From NCBI GenBank assembly GCA_963580285.1, contig OY757026.1, positions 88,138,651-88,202,650 of the forward strand: DNA of 64,000 nt, written 5' to 3'. Origin of the DNA: Lucinisca nassula. Taxonomy: Eukaryota; Mollusca; Bivalvia; Lucinida; Lucinidae. A program made the position numbers and the translations under genes. Position 1 is the first letter of the stretch. Each line of letters starts with the position of its first letter. The notes below the pieces were generated by a model. That model did not search any database. It had not been told where the DNA came from and was given only the letters and a program-made list of their open reading frames with translations. Shown piece after piece: positions 20,113 to 31,617 of the stretch.

Positions 20113-22772
20113 ACACATTCGTGTCCGCTCTATAACTTGAAAACCGTTGGAGCTATAGTCACGAAACTTGGTATAAATATAAATCAGCATTAGACGACGT
20201 GCAGTGCGCAAGAACTATAACTCTCGCATTTATACTTTTTGAATTATCTCCCTTGGAAGTTTGTTGGTATGTATAGGCAAATCGTGTCCGGTCAATAACT
20301 TTCTTATTTTCAGATGGATTTTAAAATTACTTGGCAGAAATATTAACAACCATAAGACGATGTGTGGTGCGCATGAATCAGGTCGGTACCTCAAAGGTCA
20401 AGGTCATACTTAGAGGTCAAAGGTCAAAAAGGGGCCTTTTTTCGTATTTTGTCAATAACTTTCTTATTTTGAGATGAATTTTAAAATTACTTGGCAGAAA
20501 TATTAACCACCATGAGACGATGTGTGGTGTGCATCAGGCAGGTCAGTACCTCGAAGGTCAAGGTCATACTTAGAGGTCAAATGTCAAAAAGGGGCCTTTT
20601 TTTCGTGTTTTGTCAATAACTTTCTTATTTTGAGATGGATTTTAAAATTACTTGGCAGAAATATTAACAACCATGAGACGATGTGTGGTGTGCATCAGGC
20701 AGGTCAGTACCTCGAAGGTCAAGGTCATACTTAGAGGTCAAAGGTCAAAAAAGGGGCCTTTTTTCGTGTTTTGTCAATAACTTTCTTATTTTGAGATGGA
20801 TTGTGAAATCACTTGGCAGAAATGTTAACCAATATAAGACGATGTGTTACGTGCATGACCCAGGTTGGTACCACAAAGGTCAAGGTCATACTTAGAGGTC
20901 AAAGGTAAAAAAGGGGCCTTTTTCCGGTTTTGTCAATAACTTGCTTATTTTTAGATAGAATTTGAAGTTACTTGGCAAAAATGTTAACTATCATGAGACG
21001 ATGTGTTACATGCATGATTCAGTTTGATACCTCAAGTGTCAAGGTCATACATAGATGTCAAAAGTAAAAAAGGGGCCTTTTTTTGTGTTTGGTCAATAAC
21101 TTTCTTATTTTTAGATGGATTTTGAAATTGCTTGGCAGAAATGTTAAACACCATGAGATAATGTGTTGCACGCATGACCCAGTTTGGTACCTGAAAGGCC
21201 AAGGTCATACATAGAGGTTAAAGGTAAAAAAAGGGGCCTTTTTTGTGTTCTGTCAATAACTTTCTTATTTTTAGATGGATTTTGAAATTACTTGGCAGAA
21301 ATGTTAACCACCATAAGACAATGTGTTGCGTGCATGACCCAAGTTGGTACCTCAAATGTCAAGGTCGTACTAAGAGGTCAAAGAACAAAAAGGGGCCTTT
21401 TTATGCCTCCAACTTTGAAAAAGTTGGAGGGGCATATTGGTTCTGGTTCGTTTGTCCGTTCGTCTGTCCGTTACGCTTTTGGTGCATAGCATATCTAAAG
21501 AACCGTGTATGCTAGGGTTTTGAAATTTCATATATGGATTCCTCATGGAAAATTAGCTGACGCGTATTTTTTTTTCTCGTCCGGATTATGCCCCCTTCAA
21601 GAGTTACTGCCCTTTGAAATTTTTTTAATAAAATCTTGTCAGCAAGATATCTCTAAAACTATTGGAGCTAGAGCCTTGAAAGTTGGTGAATATATTGGTG
21701 GTGATGAGTAGATGAACTGATTAACTTTTGACAAAATTCCGAAAAATACTTTGTGAGTTACGGCCCTTTGTCATTTTGGTAATTTGTACCCATTGTAATG
21801 TATGCTAAAAGTGATGCATAGCATAACTTTAGAACCGTGTATGCTAGGGTTTTGAAATTTCATATATGGATTTCTCATGGAAAATTAGCTGACGCGTATT
21901 TTTTTTCTCGTCCAGATTATGCCCTTTTCAAGAGTTATTGCCCTTTGAAATTTTTTTAATAAAATCTTGTCAGCAAGATATCTCAAAAACTATTGGAGCT
22001 AGAGCCTTGAAAATTGGTGAATATATTGGTGGTGATGAGTAGATGAACTGTTTAACTTTTGACAAAATTCTGAAAAATACTTTGTGAGTTATGGCCCTTT
22101 GTTATTTTGGTAATTTGTTCCCATTGTCATGTATGCTAAAAGTGATGCATAGCATAACTTTAGAACCGTGTATGCTAGGGTTTTGAAATTTCATATATGG
22201 ATTCCTCATGGAAAATTAGCTGACTCGTATTTTTTTTCTCGTCCGGATTATGCCCCTTTCAAGAGTTATTGCCCTTTGAAATTTTTTCAATAAAATCTTG
22301 TTAGCAAAATTTCTCAAACACTATTGGAGCTAGAGCCTTGAAAGTTGTTGAGTATATTGATGGTGATGAGTATATGAACTGATTAACTTTTGACAAAATT
22401 CCGAAAAATACTTTATGAGTTATGGCCCTTTGTCATTTTGGTAATTTATGCCCATTGTAATGAATGCTAAAAGGGATGCATAGCATAACTTTAGAACTGT
22501 GTATGCTATGGTTTTGAAATTTCATATATGCATTCCTAATGGAAAATAAGCTGACGCATATTTTTTTTTTCTCATCCGGATTATGCCCCTTTCAAGAGTT
22601 ATTGCCCTTTGAAATTTTTTGAACATTTTTAAAGTTACTTTGCAGAAATGTTTATCTTCATTAGATGATGTGTTGCACACAAGACCCGGCTCAATACCTC
22701 CAATGTCAAGGTTATACTTAGAGGTCAAAAACGGGGGAGACATCTGTGTTTTTGTAGAAAAACAAATTCTAG
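20010..22772 (+). mobile_element. Tandem-core element, family F, in the 3' LTR
   Basis: 5' end TATGTCTCCCCC with a nearby inverted copy (CGGAGAGACATA), then a (GTCT)n tract (20069-20112). About seven core units of roughly 160 bp follow, each with AAGGTCAAGGTCATACTTAG and AGGTCAAAGGTCA (20295-21400). The 3' end is GGGGGAGACAT, then the hairpin GTTTTTGTAGAAAAAC and terminal CTAG. A second element (family B2) sits inside. The 5' LTR gives the empty site: no target duplication beyond one or two T bases. This fits Helitron-like insertion. Confidence 0.8.
21400..22618 (+). mobile_element. Tandem-core element, family B2, nested in family F
   Basis: It starts TTATGCCTCCAACTTTG with the inverted GTTGGAGGGGCATA, then GTCCGTTCGTCTGTCCGTTA. 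About three and a half units of roughly 340 bp follow, each with GCATAGCATAACTTTAGAAC and CCGTGTATGCTAGGG. No clear 3' hairpin, so it is probably truncated before family F resumes near 22620. Confidence 0.7.
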
Positions 22773-24762
22773 TTTTTGTATGAACATGCTTGTAGGCTTT
22801 GGAGGGGTTTACTTCTAGTATACCCCAACTTTCTGAAGCCTATTCTGAATTCACTGTTGAAGCCTGTAGTGATTAGGCTACTAGCTTTGCCAGCTGGACG
22901 TCGCAGGATTGATCCCAGGCTTCTCCAGTAGTAGAATGAGTCTTTCTAAGTGAGGTCCTGTCTCATTCTGACCCTAGATGTTGGTGAGACGTAAAGTTTG
23001 GACACCCGCTCATTCTAGATTCATTTAGGCTTTTAGACCCCTTTTGTAGAATGTAATTAATAAACGCCGGGTCACTTGTTTGACCCATGACTTTTGTCTA
23101 GCTGTGGTTAGAAAACCGTGGTTCCGTCCCAATATGATATTAGGTGTAGAGGGGACGTAAACTAAAGACGGATTTAGCCTTATCTTCATCATCAGGGCGA
23201 ACTCTTACAAGAGCCTGTCGGGTTATCCGTGATGATGAACCGTAATGAATTTTATTTTACAAGCATGTTCACGTTGATTAGAAATAATTTTGTTCAAGAA
23301 GAATTACGAGTTCATTTTGTAATGATGCCGTTTTTGTCTGATAACTCAGTTTGTGCATGTATGTACATATAAAGAACGTGATGATGATAAGTGGGAGTAT
23401 TTGGTCGCCACACGTCATAGCGGCCTGAGCGGCGGGGATGACGTCAGCTGCGTCATCGGCGTCGCGAGGACGGTTGTGACGGGGTGCCTACCAAATACAG
23501 AGAGAATTTACGGCAAACAGTGTTGGCCCTTATGAGACACCAACAAATGTTGTGGATTATAGATGAAAATCTTCTGTTTGTAGTTTCTATCTGTTATTAA
23601 TGTAATGAATTTGTGAATAGCTATATTTGTGAGCCGTGTCGCGGAGAAGGATATGAAATAGAGATGGTTATGTTTCCTGTAATTGGCGGCTGACCAGGTA
23701 GCGCAAAGGCGTGGTCTGTTCAATTGCCTCTTACTTGTGATAATGAGCACAAATTGATGAGTATTATGCTCAGTAGTAGTGAACATTAATTGATTTCTGT
23801 AGTGCTCAGTAAGGAAACATGAACTTTGAGTATTATTGTGTCAAGCGCTGGGTGCTGATAATTTGATGCACAGTCAAGTTGAGTTCTGCTGTACGGTTAT
23901 TTGTCGCATGCACTAATCAGCCTGTATGTCTGGTCGGCGCATGCGCAATAACGGTATATGCATGAACATATTCTTACTTCTCCGGGAGGGGATCATGATA
24001 TAGCATGTATGTTTTGTGACTCGTGTCTTAGTCCAGTTATCGTAATTTGCAGGCACAACAATGTGTGGTGACCTGCACTTCCCTGCGATAAAGCAGCAGG
24101 TACTGGTACGACGCTGGGGGTTAGGGTCCAGCACGGGCGGACAGACCACCGTAATCTGCGTATACCAATGTTCATTGTTAACAAATGTGAGACCATGGAA
24201 GAGGTCAACTAGATAACCTGCAGGTGATTTGGACGATCGCTAAACCTGTGATCGGCAAACCTGTGATCGCTAAACTTGTGATCGGCAAACCTGTGATCGC
24301 TAAACCTGTGATCGGCAACTGTCGATAGACTAGTTTGCACTAGTTCGCGAGAGGAAAATTCACGCGAGAGGGGGATTCACCCTAAGTTATAAACTGGCCA
24401 GTCGCGTCTTGTTTTGTTTCTTTTTTTTTGTTTTTGTTGTTTTTTTGTTTGCTTCTGTAGGTATTCACGTCACCCGTTCCGAGCACAGAACATTGTTTTG
24501 CCTTCGGAGCGGACGTCGTGAGTTCGCTACAGAAGCAACAAATTGCGATGTTTTGTGTTAGTAAGTGTTAAATGTAGATACTGTAAATAATTCATGTCAT
24601 TCATTTAATATCTTTCTTGTGCCTTACCCCACAGCTGCCCGTACACCTGTCAGAGATCACGCTTGGTTGTCTTGTCAGCATGGGGGTTTGCGGGACGCCG
24701 TAAACCCACATGTAACAATAACATTGTTTGAAATTTTTTGCAGTAGTCCGGTTCATTAATAA

Positions 24763-24845
24763 AAATGCAATGTCACCTTGACCTGATAAAGCTCCATTGT
24801 CCTGAGATAGCATATCTTTATCAGGTTAAGGTGTTACAATGCAAT
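24763..24845. repeat. Imperfect hairpin, precursor-like
   Basis: ATGCAATGTCACCTTGACCT, then GATAAAG, pairs with CTTTATCAGGTTAAGGTG and CAATGCAAT with a few mismatches. Arms are about 28 bp around a loop of roughly 27 nt. It may be a short MITE or a small-RNA precursor. Confidence 0.55.
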
Positions 24846-25024
24846 TAATATAGGGGGTAACTCATAATGCTTTTTATTAAATTGCCTTTGGAGTACATGC
24901 ATTCTCAAGAAAGATATTTAAAATAATCTAGCTTATGAAAAATGAGTCTTTGTCATATGGAAGCATGGTTACACATACCTAATTGGTATATCAAATTTTG
25001 TTTCATATATTACATATATTACAG

Positions 25025-25059
25025 GCTTTTGAAGAAGAAGAATTTAATACGACAGATGG
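25025..25059 (+). CDS. VPS8: VPS8 micro-exon
   Basis: This is a 35-nt exon between acceptor ATATTACAG and donor GTGAGT. It reads AFEEEEFNTTD plus two bases (GG) that join the G of the next exon. The order FLNVLAL then AFEEEEFN matches VPS8, where a short acidic stretch follows FLNVLAL. The exon is short and rests on frame continuity with both neighbours and on family order. It starts about 300 bp after the 3' end of the LTR retrotransposon. Confidence 0.8.
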
Positions 25060-25552
25060 GTGAGTTTTTGCTATCATACTTTATTCTAATGCACTCATGT
25101 ATGTATGTAAAGGCAAAGCCTTATGATAAGACGCATTTAGTGATACCAACCAGGGCTCCATTGGGTCCATGTCCAACCCCCTCTATTTCATAAAAGGCCA
25201 AATGTTTCAGATACTGAGTCCACATGGGTGCTCATTTGGATATGGGGGTTCATTTGGTTGATGAAAATGATATCATGTTAAAATACATGGATGCCATTGG
25301 GCAGTGCCCACCTGAGCTCTGGTTAGCATAGTGGCCCTTGGGCCTTTTGTTTTTCAGGTACTTTGGTTTTGAGTAACAATCTGCTCAAATAAGTGAAATA
25401 ATCTTGAATCTGTAAAACCAAACCCAAAAAGTAAAAATACTGTTCATTATACCATGATTTGGAATATGCAAGGATAGATAAAAAAAAATGAATTATATAG
25501 AAAAATTATCATAAATGGTCATTGCATGTAGAGTTATAAACCTATTCAAGAA

Positions 25553-25698
25553 GGCTCTTGGCATTGGTCAGACAAAATTTGAAGGCTCTTGGCACAGGTC
25601 AGACAAAATTTGAAGGCTCTTGGCACTGGTCAGACAAAATTTGAAGGCTCTTGGCACTGGTCAAACAAAATTTGAAGGCTCTTGGCACTGGTCACATT
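25553..25698 (+). repeat. 31-bp minisatellite
   Basis: Five copies of GAAGGCTCTTGGCACTGGTC plus CAGACAAAATTT, ending just upstream of the acceptor of VPS8 exon 25728. Confidence 0.9.
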
Positions 25699-25727
25699 TG
25701 ATTGCAATTTTCACTCTTTTTTCACAG

Positions 25728-25794
25728 GGTTAGGAAAAGACAGAAGATAGTGGACATACTGCTATCAATAATGGTGGAAGGAGTGGGCTTTACG
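25728..25794 (+). CDS. VPS8: VPS8 exon
   Basis: The exon has 67 nt: one base completing a Gly codon, then 22 codons, with acceptor TTTTTTCACAG and donor GTGAGT. It encodes VRKRQKIVDILLSIMVEG followed by VGFT, matching the VPS8 block that contains IVDILL and MVE. It ends in phase 0 and continues into the next exon (PTQVG). A 31-bp minisatellite (about 25553-25698) ends some 30 bp upstream of the acceptor, so the polypyrimidine tract is short and locally repetitive. Confidence 0.88.
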
Positions 25795-25825
25795 GTGAGT
25801 AAAATTATTTCTTCTAATTAATTAA

Positions 25826-26061
25826 GGGAATGGGAACACCTTCAGGGGAGGCAACTCCTGTAAAAGTATTTTTGTCTCCCATGTAAAAAGGGGTCAACTC
25901 TTAAAGGAAAGAATTTGCTCCTTAGGAGCAAATTCTTTCCTTTAAGAGTTGTCCCCTTTTTCGGTTGGACTGACTCTGTAGAAAAGTGAACAGGAAGTCC
26001 CGAAACTTGTCTCCCTTTGAAAAATGGCGGAAAAATCTGACAGATGTTCCCATTCCCCTTA
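25826..26061. mobile_element. Foldback MITE (copy 2)
   Basis: Ends AAGGGAATGGGAACA and TGTTCCCATTCCCCTT are inverted repeats. The centre is a perfect palindrome with 26-bp arms (25896-25921 and 25925-25950) and loop TTA. Same family as 2485-2715. Confidence 0.8.
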
Positions 26062-26082
26062 TAAGTGATTAATGGAGACAAA

Positions 26083-26275
26083 CTGCTTAGACTGTCTTAG
26101 TCTGCCCAGGCAAAGGTTTGACCATCCCGGCATATGAACCCTATTGGTTGGTTTGGGCAGTAGAGCTTGAGATGTCATTTCATCTTAATGTCAGTAATAG
26201 TCCCACAAAATAGGAAACAATATTTCTAAAATGTCCTAAGTTCAGGGGGATGTAAAACTCAATTCAAAGAAATAA
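26083..26275 (+). repeat. Degraded SINE family M
   Basis: Weak but continuous match to family M (GTCTGCCCAGGCAAAG, CCCTATTGGTT, GCTTGAGATGTCATTTCATC), ending in AATTCAAAGAAA. Confidence 0.6.
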
Positions 26276-26336
26276 CAAGTAAAAAATTGCTCCATGTTGG
26301 AGCAAAGGAGGAAGCGCTGCGGAAAACAACTTTTTT

Positions 26337-27356
26337 TATACCCGCTTTATCGAAAAAAATCGGGTATATTGTTTTCGTGTCAGAGTCGAGTGTCTATCAG
26401 TCCGGGGGTCTGTATGTATGTATGTTTGTATGTAAGTATGTGTGTGGTTGTCCGTCGAGTTTCTATGGAATTGATCTCCTCTGAAACCTGTTAAGATACA
26501 TTTTTCAAACTTTGCCTGTGGCTAATACATGGAATGTAGATGGCACTGGGCTACTTTTTGCGTGACCTTGACCTCAACATGGCCCCAAGGTCAAAGGTCA
26601 AAAAGTATTATTTTGCCATATCTTCTAAACTATTGGAGTTTCACTTCTGGAACTTTGGTTATTGGATGTCCCTTGGAATATAAAATAAGTTGGACTACTT
26701 TTGGTGTGACCTTGACCTCAACATGACCCCAAGGTCAAAGGTAAAAAAGTATGACTTTGTCATATCTTCAAAACTATCGGAGTTACACTTCTGAAACTTT
26801 GGTTATTGGACGGCCCTTGGAATATAGAATATATTGGGCTACTTTTGGTGTGGCCTCGTTCTCAACATGACCCCAAGGTCAAAGGTCAAAAAGTATGATT
26901 TTGCCATATCTTCTAAACTATTGGAGTTACACTTCTGAAACTTTGGTTATTGGATATCCCTTTGAATATAGAATAAATTGGGATACTTTTGGTGTGACCT
27001 CGACCTCAACATGACCCCAAGGTCAAAAGTAAAAAAGTATGACTTTGCCATATCTTCTAAACTATTGGTGTTACACTTCCGAAACTTGGATATTAGATGG
27101 CCGTTGGAATTAGGATAAATTGGGATAATTTTGGTGGACCTCAACATGATCCCAAGATCAAAGGTAAAAAAGTATGACTTTGCCATATCTTCTAAACTAT
27201 AAGAGTTACACTCCTGAAACTTTGCTTATCAGTTAGAATGTTCTTTGCAACTTTTTTAACTTATATGTAGTTTTGGATAGCTAATACATAGTCATTAGTG
27301 TTTTTCATGGAAAAAGCGGGTATTTGCGATGGTATACCATCGACTGCGCGATCTAG
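26337..27356 (+). mobile_element. Tandem-core element, family D
   Basis: 5' end ATACCCGCTTTATCG with inverted ATCGGGTAT, then (GTAT)n and GTCCGTCGAG. About four or five units of roughly 145 bp contain CCAAGGTCAAAGGTCAAAAA. The 3' end is AAAGCGGGTAT, the hairpin CGATGGTATACCATCG, 10 nt, then CTAG. The 11-bp inverted subterminal pair and a hairpin 10 nt before CTAG look like a Helitron-type terminus. Confidence 0.75.
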
Positions 27357-27674
27357 TTTACCTTTAATTTCATTAAAAGATTTCATAATTGTGCATGTCT
27401 TTAAAGGGTTGGACCTAAATTAATACATCCGAATGAGCCTTTTCGTACCGATTCATTATAGGAAATGTTTTCTAAGGCCATTCCCAATTGCGGGCAGTAC
27501 AAATCATAAACAGAGAAGGTGGAACAAGAGTATGAAACATCATGAGCAGGTCATAAAGAGCATTTCGCCGCAAATAAGCAACATAATACTTTAGGAATTT
27601 TGAATGACTTCAGAATTATAGCTTTGAGATCTATCTGTCACCAGTCAATGACACATTACATGATTGTTCTTTAT
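27357..27674. other. Intron, nothing recognised
   Basis: VPS8 intronic sequence without visible repeats or coding signal. Confidence 0.4.
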
Positions 27675-28130
27675 TATTCACTCGCAACAAAGTTGCGATC
27701 GAGACCATACGTCCGTGTGTGGGTGTTTGTGTGGGTGTCCGTGTGTCCGCAAACTTGTGAACAGGATTAAAGACAATGCCATCATCGGAGAAGCATCATG
27801 CCTTCCAGAAATGTTCCCCATGGAGAGAGAATAAATCCTATTGATTTTCAAGGTCAAGGGTCAAATGCCAAGTTAACAATGGACTTGACATTGAAAACAT
27901 TGTGAACAGGATAAAAGACAAAGCTACATCATTGAAGTATCAAACATTCCACAAATGTTTCCCCATGGAGCGATGATGAACACTATAGATTTTCGAGGTC
28001 AACGGTCAAATGTCAATGTCACGATGCACCGTGTCATGACTTAAATGCAACGTCACATCTACGTCGGTGCAACGTCGTGACATTGCACCGACGTAGAGTT
28101 GACGTTGCCCTTGCGACGTGTGCCTGCTGG
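27675..28130 (+). repeat. Tandem-core element, possible further family
   Basis: 5' hairpin CTCGCAACAAAGTTGCGATC, then GTCCGTGTGTGGGTG and two units of roughly 150 bp with AAGGTCAAGGGTCAAATG. A palindrome CTACGTCGGTGCAA with its complement lies at about 28059-28096. The 3' end is uncertain. Confidence 0.55.
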
Positions 28131-28524
28131 TTTATTGAAATTCTCATACTGATTTTAAACTACAGTATTTAAAGCATGGCTATCGCTATTGACAGCCGGC
28201 TGTCGACAGCCAGCAAACTAAATTGATGAAAATGGGTTATTGCAAATTTATTGTACCGGGAATGTTTTACTTTATAAACATCTATTGACAGGTTATTTAA
28301 TATGCTTTATTATATAATGGCTTCAGGTACTGTGATTATCCCGTCAGTTGGTCTTTACCATGGAACCGGCTAAAGTAGTGATATTACCAGCTGTTCCAAT
28401 GATTTGGTAACTGTCTATCTTCTGATACATATCATTTCTATGACTAAGAATATTGTGAAGCCTGATTAATCTTCTTAATGCAAACAAATATTTACTGTTT
28501 TGCCTGTGACAGAGGCCATTGTTT
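28131..28524. other. Intron with one dispersed palindrome
   Basis: No gene. ATTGACAGCCGGCTGTCGAC (about 28187-28206) is a copy of the palindrome repeated at 32827-32898. Confidence 0.45.
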
Positions 28525-29380
28525 TTAGCTCACCTGAGCCGAAGGCTCATAGGAGAGCTTATAGTATGGTAAGGCTCCGTTGTCTGTCTGTCGTCTGTTG
28601 TCTGTCAACATTTTCAAACATCATCTCCTCTGGAACCCCAAGGCCGATTGGAGTCATATTTCATGTGGAGCATCCATGGGATGGGGGAATGAAAGTTTGT
28701 TCGCAGGGTCCAGGTCACGTTACCAAGATGGCCGCCATGCCCATATAAGGTAAAAACCCTTCAAAAATCTTCTTCTCCGGAACCAGTGGGCCGATTATCC
28801 TGAAACTTGGTATGTAGCATTAGGGACTCGGGTCCATCATATTTTTTTCAAATGATGACCCTTGGCTGACTTTGACCAATTTTAGGCCAAGGTCAAATTT
28901 GGTCAAAAGTCAAAAAGTCAAAAGTCAAAACCATGTATTTTTTGGAAACTATTGCAGCCCGTGATCTGAAAATTAGAAGATGCAGTAAGCTAAATGGGTG
29001 AATGAAACTACATGAGTATTCAAGGTCAAGGTCATTCAGATATGAGAATTAAAACTTATTTTTTTCAGAAACCACAAAGCCATGAACAAAATTTCATATG
29101 AAAGTTTTTAAGAACAAGGAAATGACAATTAATCAATATGAATTTGGTCACATGACCAATATGGCTGTCATGCCCATATAAGGTAAAAACCCTTCAGAAA
29201 TCTTCTTCTCTGGAACCAGTGGGCCTATTATCATGTAACTTGGTATGTGGCATAAGGGACTGGGGCCAATCAAAATTTGTTCAGATGATGACTCCTGAAT
29301 GACCTTGACCTATTTTAGGCCAAGGTCAAATTTGGTCGCATAGTCTTTTGTGTGGGGAAAAAGTCAAAACCGTGTATTTT
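28525..29380 (+). repeat. Tandem-core element, family A variant
   Basis: Starts TTAGCTCACCTGAGCCGAAG with GTCTGTCTGTCGTCTG. Core units contain CATATAAGGTAAAAACCCTT and AGGCCAAGGTCAAATTTGGT. No own 3' end: it runs into the next element at 29381. Confidence 0.65.
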
Positions 29381-29731
29381 TAGCTCACCTGTCACATATT
29401 GACGAGGTGAGCTTTTGGAATCACTTTTTGTCCGCCATGTGTCCGTGAGTGTGTGCATCCGTCCATCCATTCCTAAACAATTTCCTCAAACAACATCTCC
29501 TCCTAAACCACTGATCGTATTTTGACTAAACTTCACAGGAATGATCCTTAGGTGGTCCCCTTTCAAAGTTGTTCAGTCCATTGCACATCTAGGTCACAGA
29601 AGCTAAAAATAGTTTTTTTTACTGAAAACTTTGAAAATCTTCTCTGAAACCAGGTCTTTGATATTTGGTATGAAGCTTCATCTAGTGCACCTCTACCAAG
29701 ATTGTTCAAATTATAGCCCTGGGGCCAAAAT

Positions 29732-29774
<43 letters not shown>

Positions 29775-30157
29775 CGTCGGGGCCCACCAGTTTTACATAA
29801 ACTTATATAGGAAAAACATTTAACAATCGTCTTGTCTGAAACCAGAAGGCCCAGGTCATTATTTGGTATGAAGCTTCATCTAGTGGACCTCTACCAAGAT
29901 TGTTCAAAATATAGTCCTGGGGCCAAAAATGCCCCCGCGCCAGGGCCCACTGTTTTCACATAGGCGTATATAGGGAAAACCTTTAAAAATCTTCTTGTCT
30001 GAAACCAGAAGGCCCAGGTCTTTGATATTTGGTATGAAGCTTCATCTAGTGGACCGCTACCATGTTTGTTCAAATTATAGCCCTTGGGCCAAGAATGTAA
30101 TAGAGACACTGATACTCAGGTGAGCAGTTCAATTCAGGGCCCTGTGGGCCCTCTTGT
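29381..30157 (+). mobile_element. Tandem-core element, family A, complete
   Basis: 5' TAGCTCACCTGTC with inverted GAGGTGAGCT at 29404, then units of roughly 165 bp. The 3' end is CAGGTGAGC, the hairpin AGGGCCCTGTGGGCCCT and CTTGT. One unit contains a run of 41 C bases (29733-29773) where others have only five to seven. Confidence 0.75.
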
Positions 30158-30249
30158 TTCACAAGTTATCTATGCATCACATCATGGCCAAACATGCATA
30201 TGGAAAGCGAACACTTTTATAGAACAAACTGACATAGTAAAACTCCAAG

Positions 30250-30475
30250 GCCCACAACAATTTACCACTGTCCTGCTGAATGAATTAATTTTGCCACACC
30301 CATTTCTGTCTATTAACCAAATAAATTGCAGATTACACAATGTATAATGTATTTGTCCAGTGCACAAACTGAATAACAAACATTTAGATCCTGATCAGTT
30401 GGCTTATTCAGAAGCCATCTGATCTGGATCTACACTGTTTTCAAAAGGTAGGGGTTGTCGTGATCATCAGACCAA
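30250..30475. repeat. MITE-like repeat with CAAACAGTG-type core
   Basis: Matches 47720-47900 and 50625-50830: CTGCTGAATGAATTAATTTT, CCACACCCATTTCTG, then a foldback around GATCCTGATCAG and AGAAGCCATCTGATCTGGAT. Confidence 0.65.
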
Positions 30476-30528
30476 TGGTAAATAGTGATCTGTTGGAGAT
30501 GTAGATAGGACAAGCCACAATGTTATTT

Positions 30529-30830
30529 TAGCCCCCGCCCATCGGGGCTTGAAGAAATAGATGGGCTGCATGATGCTTCCCACAGAGCTGAAACTGACCT
30601 GCACACAAGTACTGGTAAACCTCTTAGAGGATCTAAGCCTGCCCAGGCAATGCGGTGCGAGTCAGCCCGTCCTTGCTTATAAACCCTATTGGTTTCATTG
30701 GACAGCAGTGCTTGCGGTGTCATTTCATCTCAATATCCGATAATAGTCCCACAGAATTGGAAGCAACGTCTCCAAAATGACCTTTACACTGTTGATGGGG
30801 ACGTTAAACTTCAAATCAAACAAACAAAAC
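30529..30830 (+). mobile_element. SINE family M
   Basis: Target duplication AATGTTATTT (30519-30528 and 30831-30840). Nearly full-length: head GCCCCCGCCCATCGGGGCTT, tail AAACAAACAAAA. Confidence 0.9.
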
Positions 30831-30840
30831 AATGTTATTT

Positions 30841-31430
30841 GTTTCCAGCCCATTTAACGTTCCTTCAGAGCTCTAGACCCATTTTGTCTAGTCAATGATT
30901 GAAGAACAGATACATATCTGGTGTGGACATCAGTTTTCCCTTGTAAGGCTTATGCTCAGGTGGTCTTAGAGGTCTGAATTCTCTCAGACTAAATGCTAAG
31001 TCAACTGTTACAAAAGCCTGATGTGAAACTGAACTGCACCACAGCTCTAGATAAGGAGGAAAACCTAGATATTTAGATAAACTTTCTTCAGGACTGGTGT
31101 TAACCCGGCATTTCTGGTATCTGTTGGAAAAGCCTCAACAAGGCAATTCTAACACGTACCCATAACATATTTTAATGCCAGACGTAATCTCATTACTCCT
31201 TCTCCAGAGCTCTAATGTACCTTCTGCTATGTTGGGATAAGGCTCATGTGTGACATGAAAATGTCTTTTCGTTTGTGCACGTATACTCAGCTGTACACAT
31301 TGCTCCAGATTAGCAGCTCCTAGTATATCTATCCAATTTTGGAATTAAAAGAAAGGCGATTGTTATTGACAGCAGGCTTGTCGATAGCCAACATCCAAAA
31401 TTTTAAAAGTGATCTGCTAACTTGTACAGT
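30841..31430. other. Intron, little recognised
   Basis: No coding signal. A diverged palindrome TTGACAGCAGGCTTGTCGAT lies at about 31367-31386. Confidence 0.45.
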
Positions 31431-31617
31431 AACAAGAGCTGTCACATGACAGCATACATGTAGCTTGCCTGTTTCGCGCCTTCAAGATATAAGGTAAAAC
31501 TATTGAACCATGAAATATAGGTCACACTCAGCTAATATTTTGAGGTCAATGATCAGGTCACATGGAACATTTATTCCCGATATTACATTTCAGAATCAAA
31601 TTGTGTCTGAAATATAA

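Larger units (their letters stand above)
19389..24717 (+). repeat. 3' LTR, containing a Helitron-like insertion
   Basis: 5329 bp in total, about 2.57 kb without the insertion at 20010-22772. It matches the 5' LTR throughout (TGTTACGAGATGG to CACATGTAACA), but lacks the 5' LTR's SINE and has a shorter poly-T. Confidence 0.92.
11894..24722 (+). mobile_element. LTR retrotransposon (Gypsy order, Gmr1-like) lacking RT
   Basis: The full insertion is bounded by the 5-bp target duplication ATAAC (11894-11898 and 24718-24722). The LTRs start TGTTACGAGATGG and end CACATGTAACA. The interior is 4678 bp and encodes gag with a zinc knuckle, an aspartic protease and an integrase, with no reverse transcriptase or RNase H anywhere. 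Integrase directly after protease is the order known from the Gmr1 group of Gypsy elements, where RT follows integrase; here that RT part is missing. By eye the LTRs differ at about two dozen positions over about 2.57 kb. It sits in sense orientation in a VPS8 intron. Confidence 0.9.

Noticed and set aside
28059..28096. miRNA precursor at CTACGTCGGTGCAA palindrome
   Set aside because: Arms of only 14 bp and a 10-nt loop, in a repeat-rich stretch; too short for a precursor.
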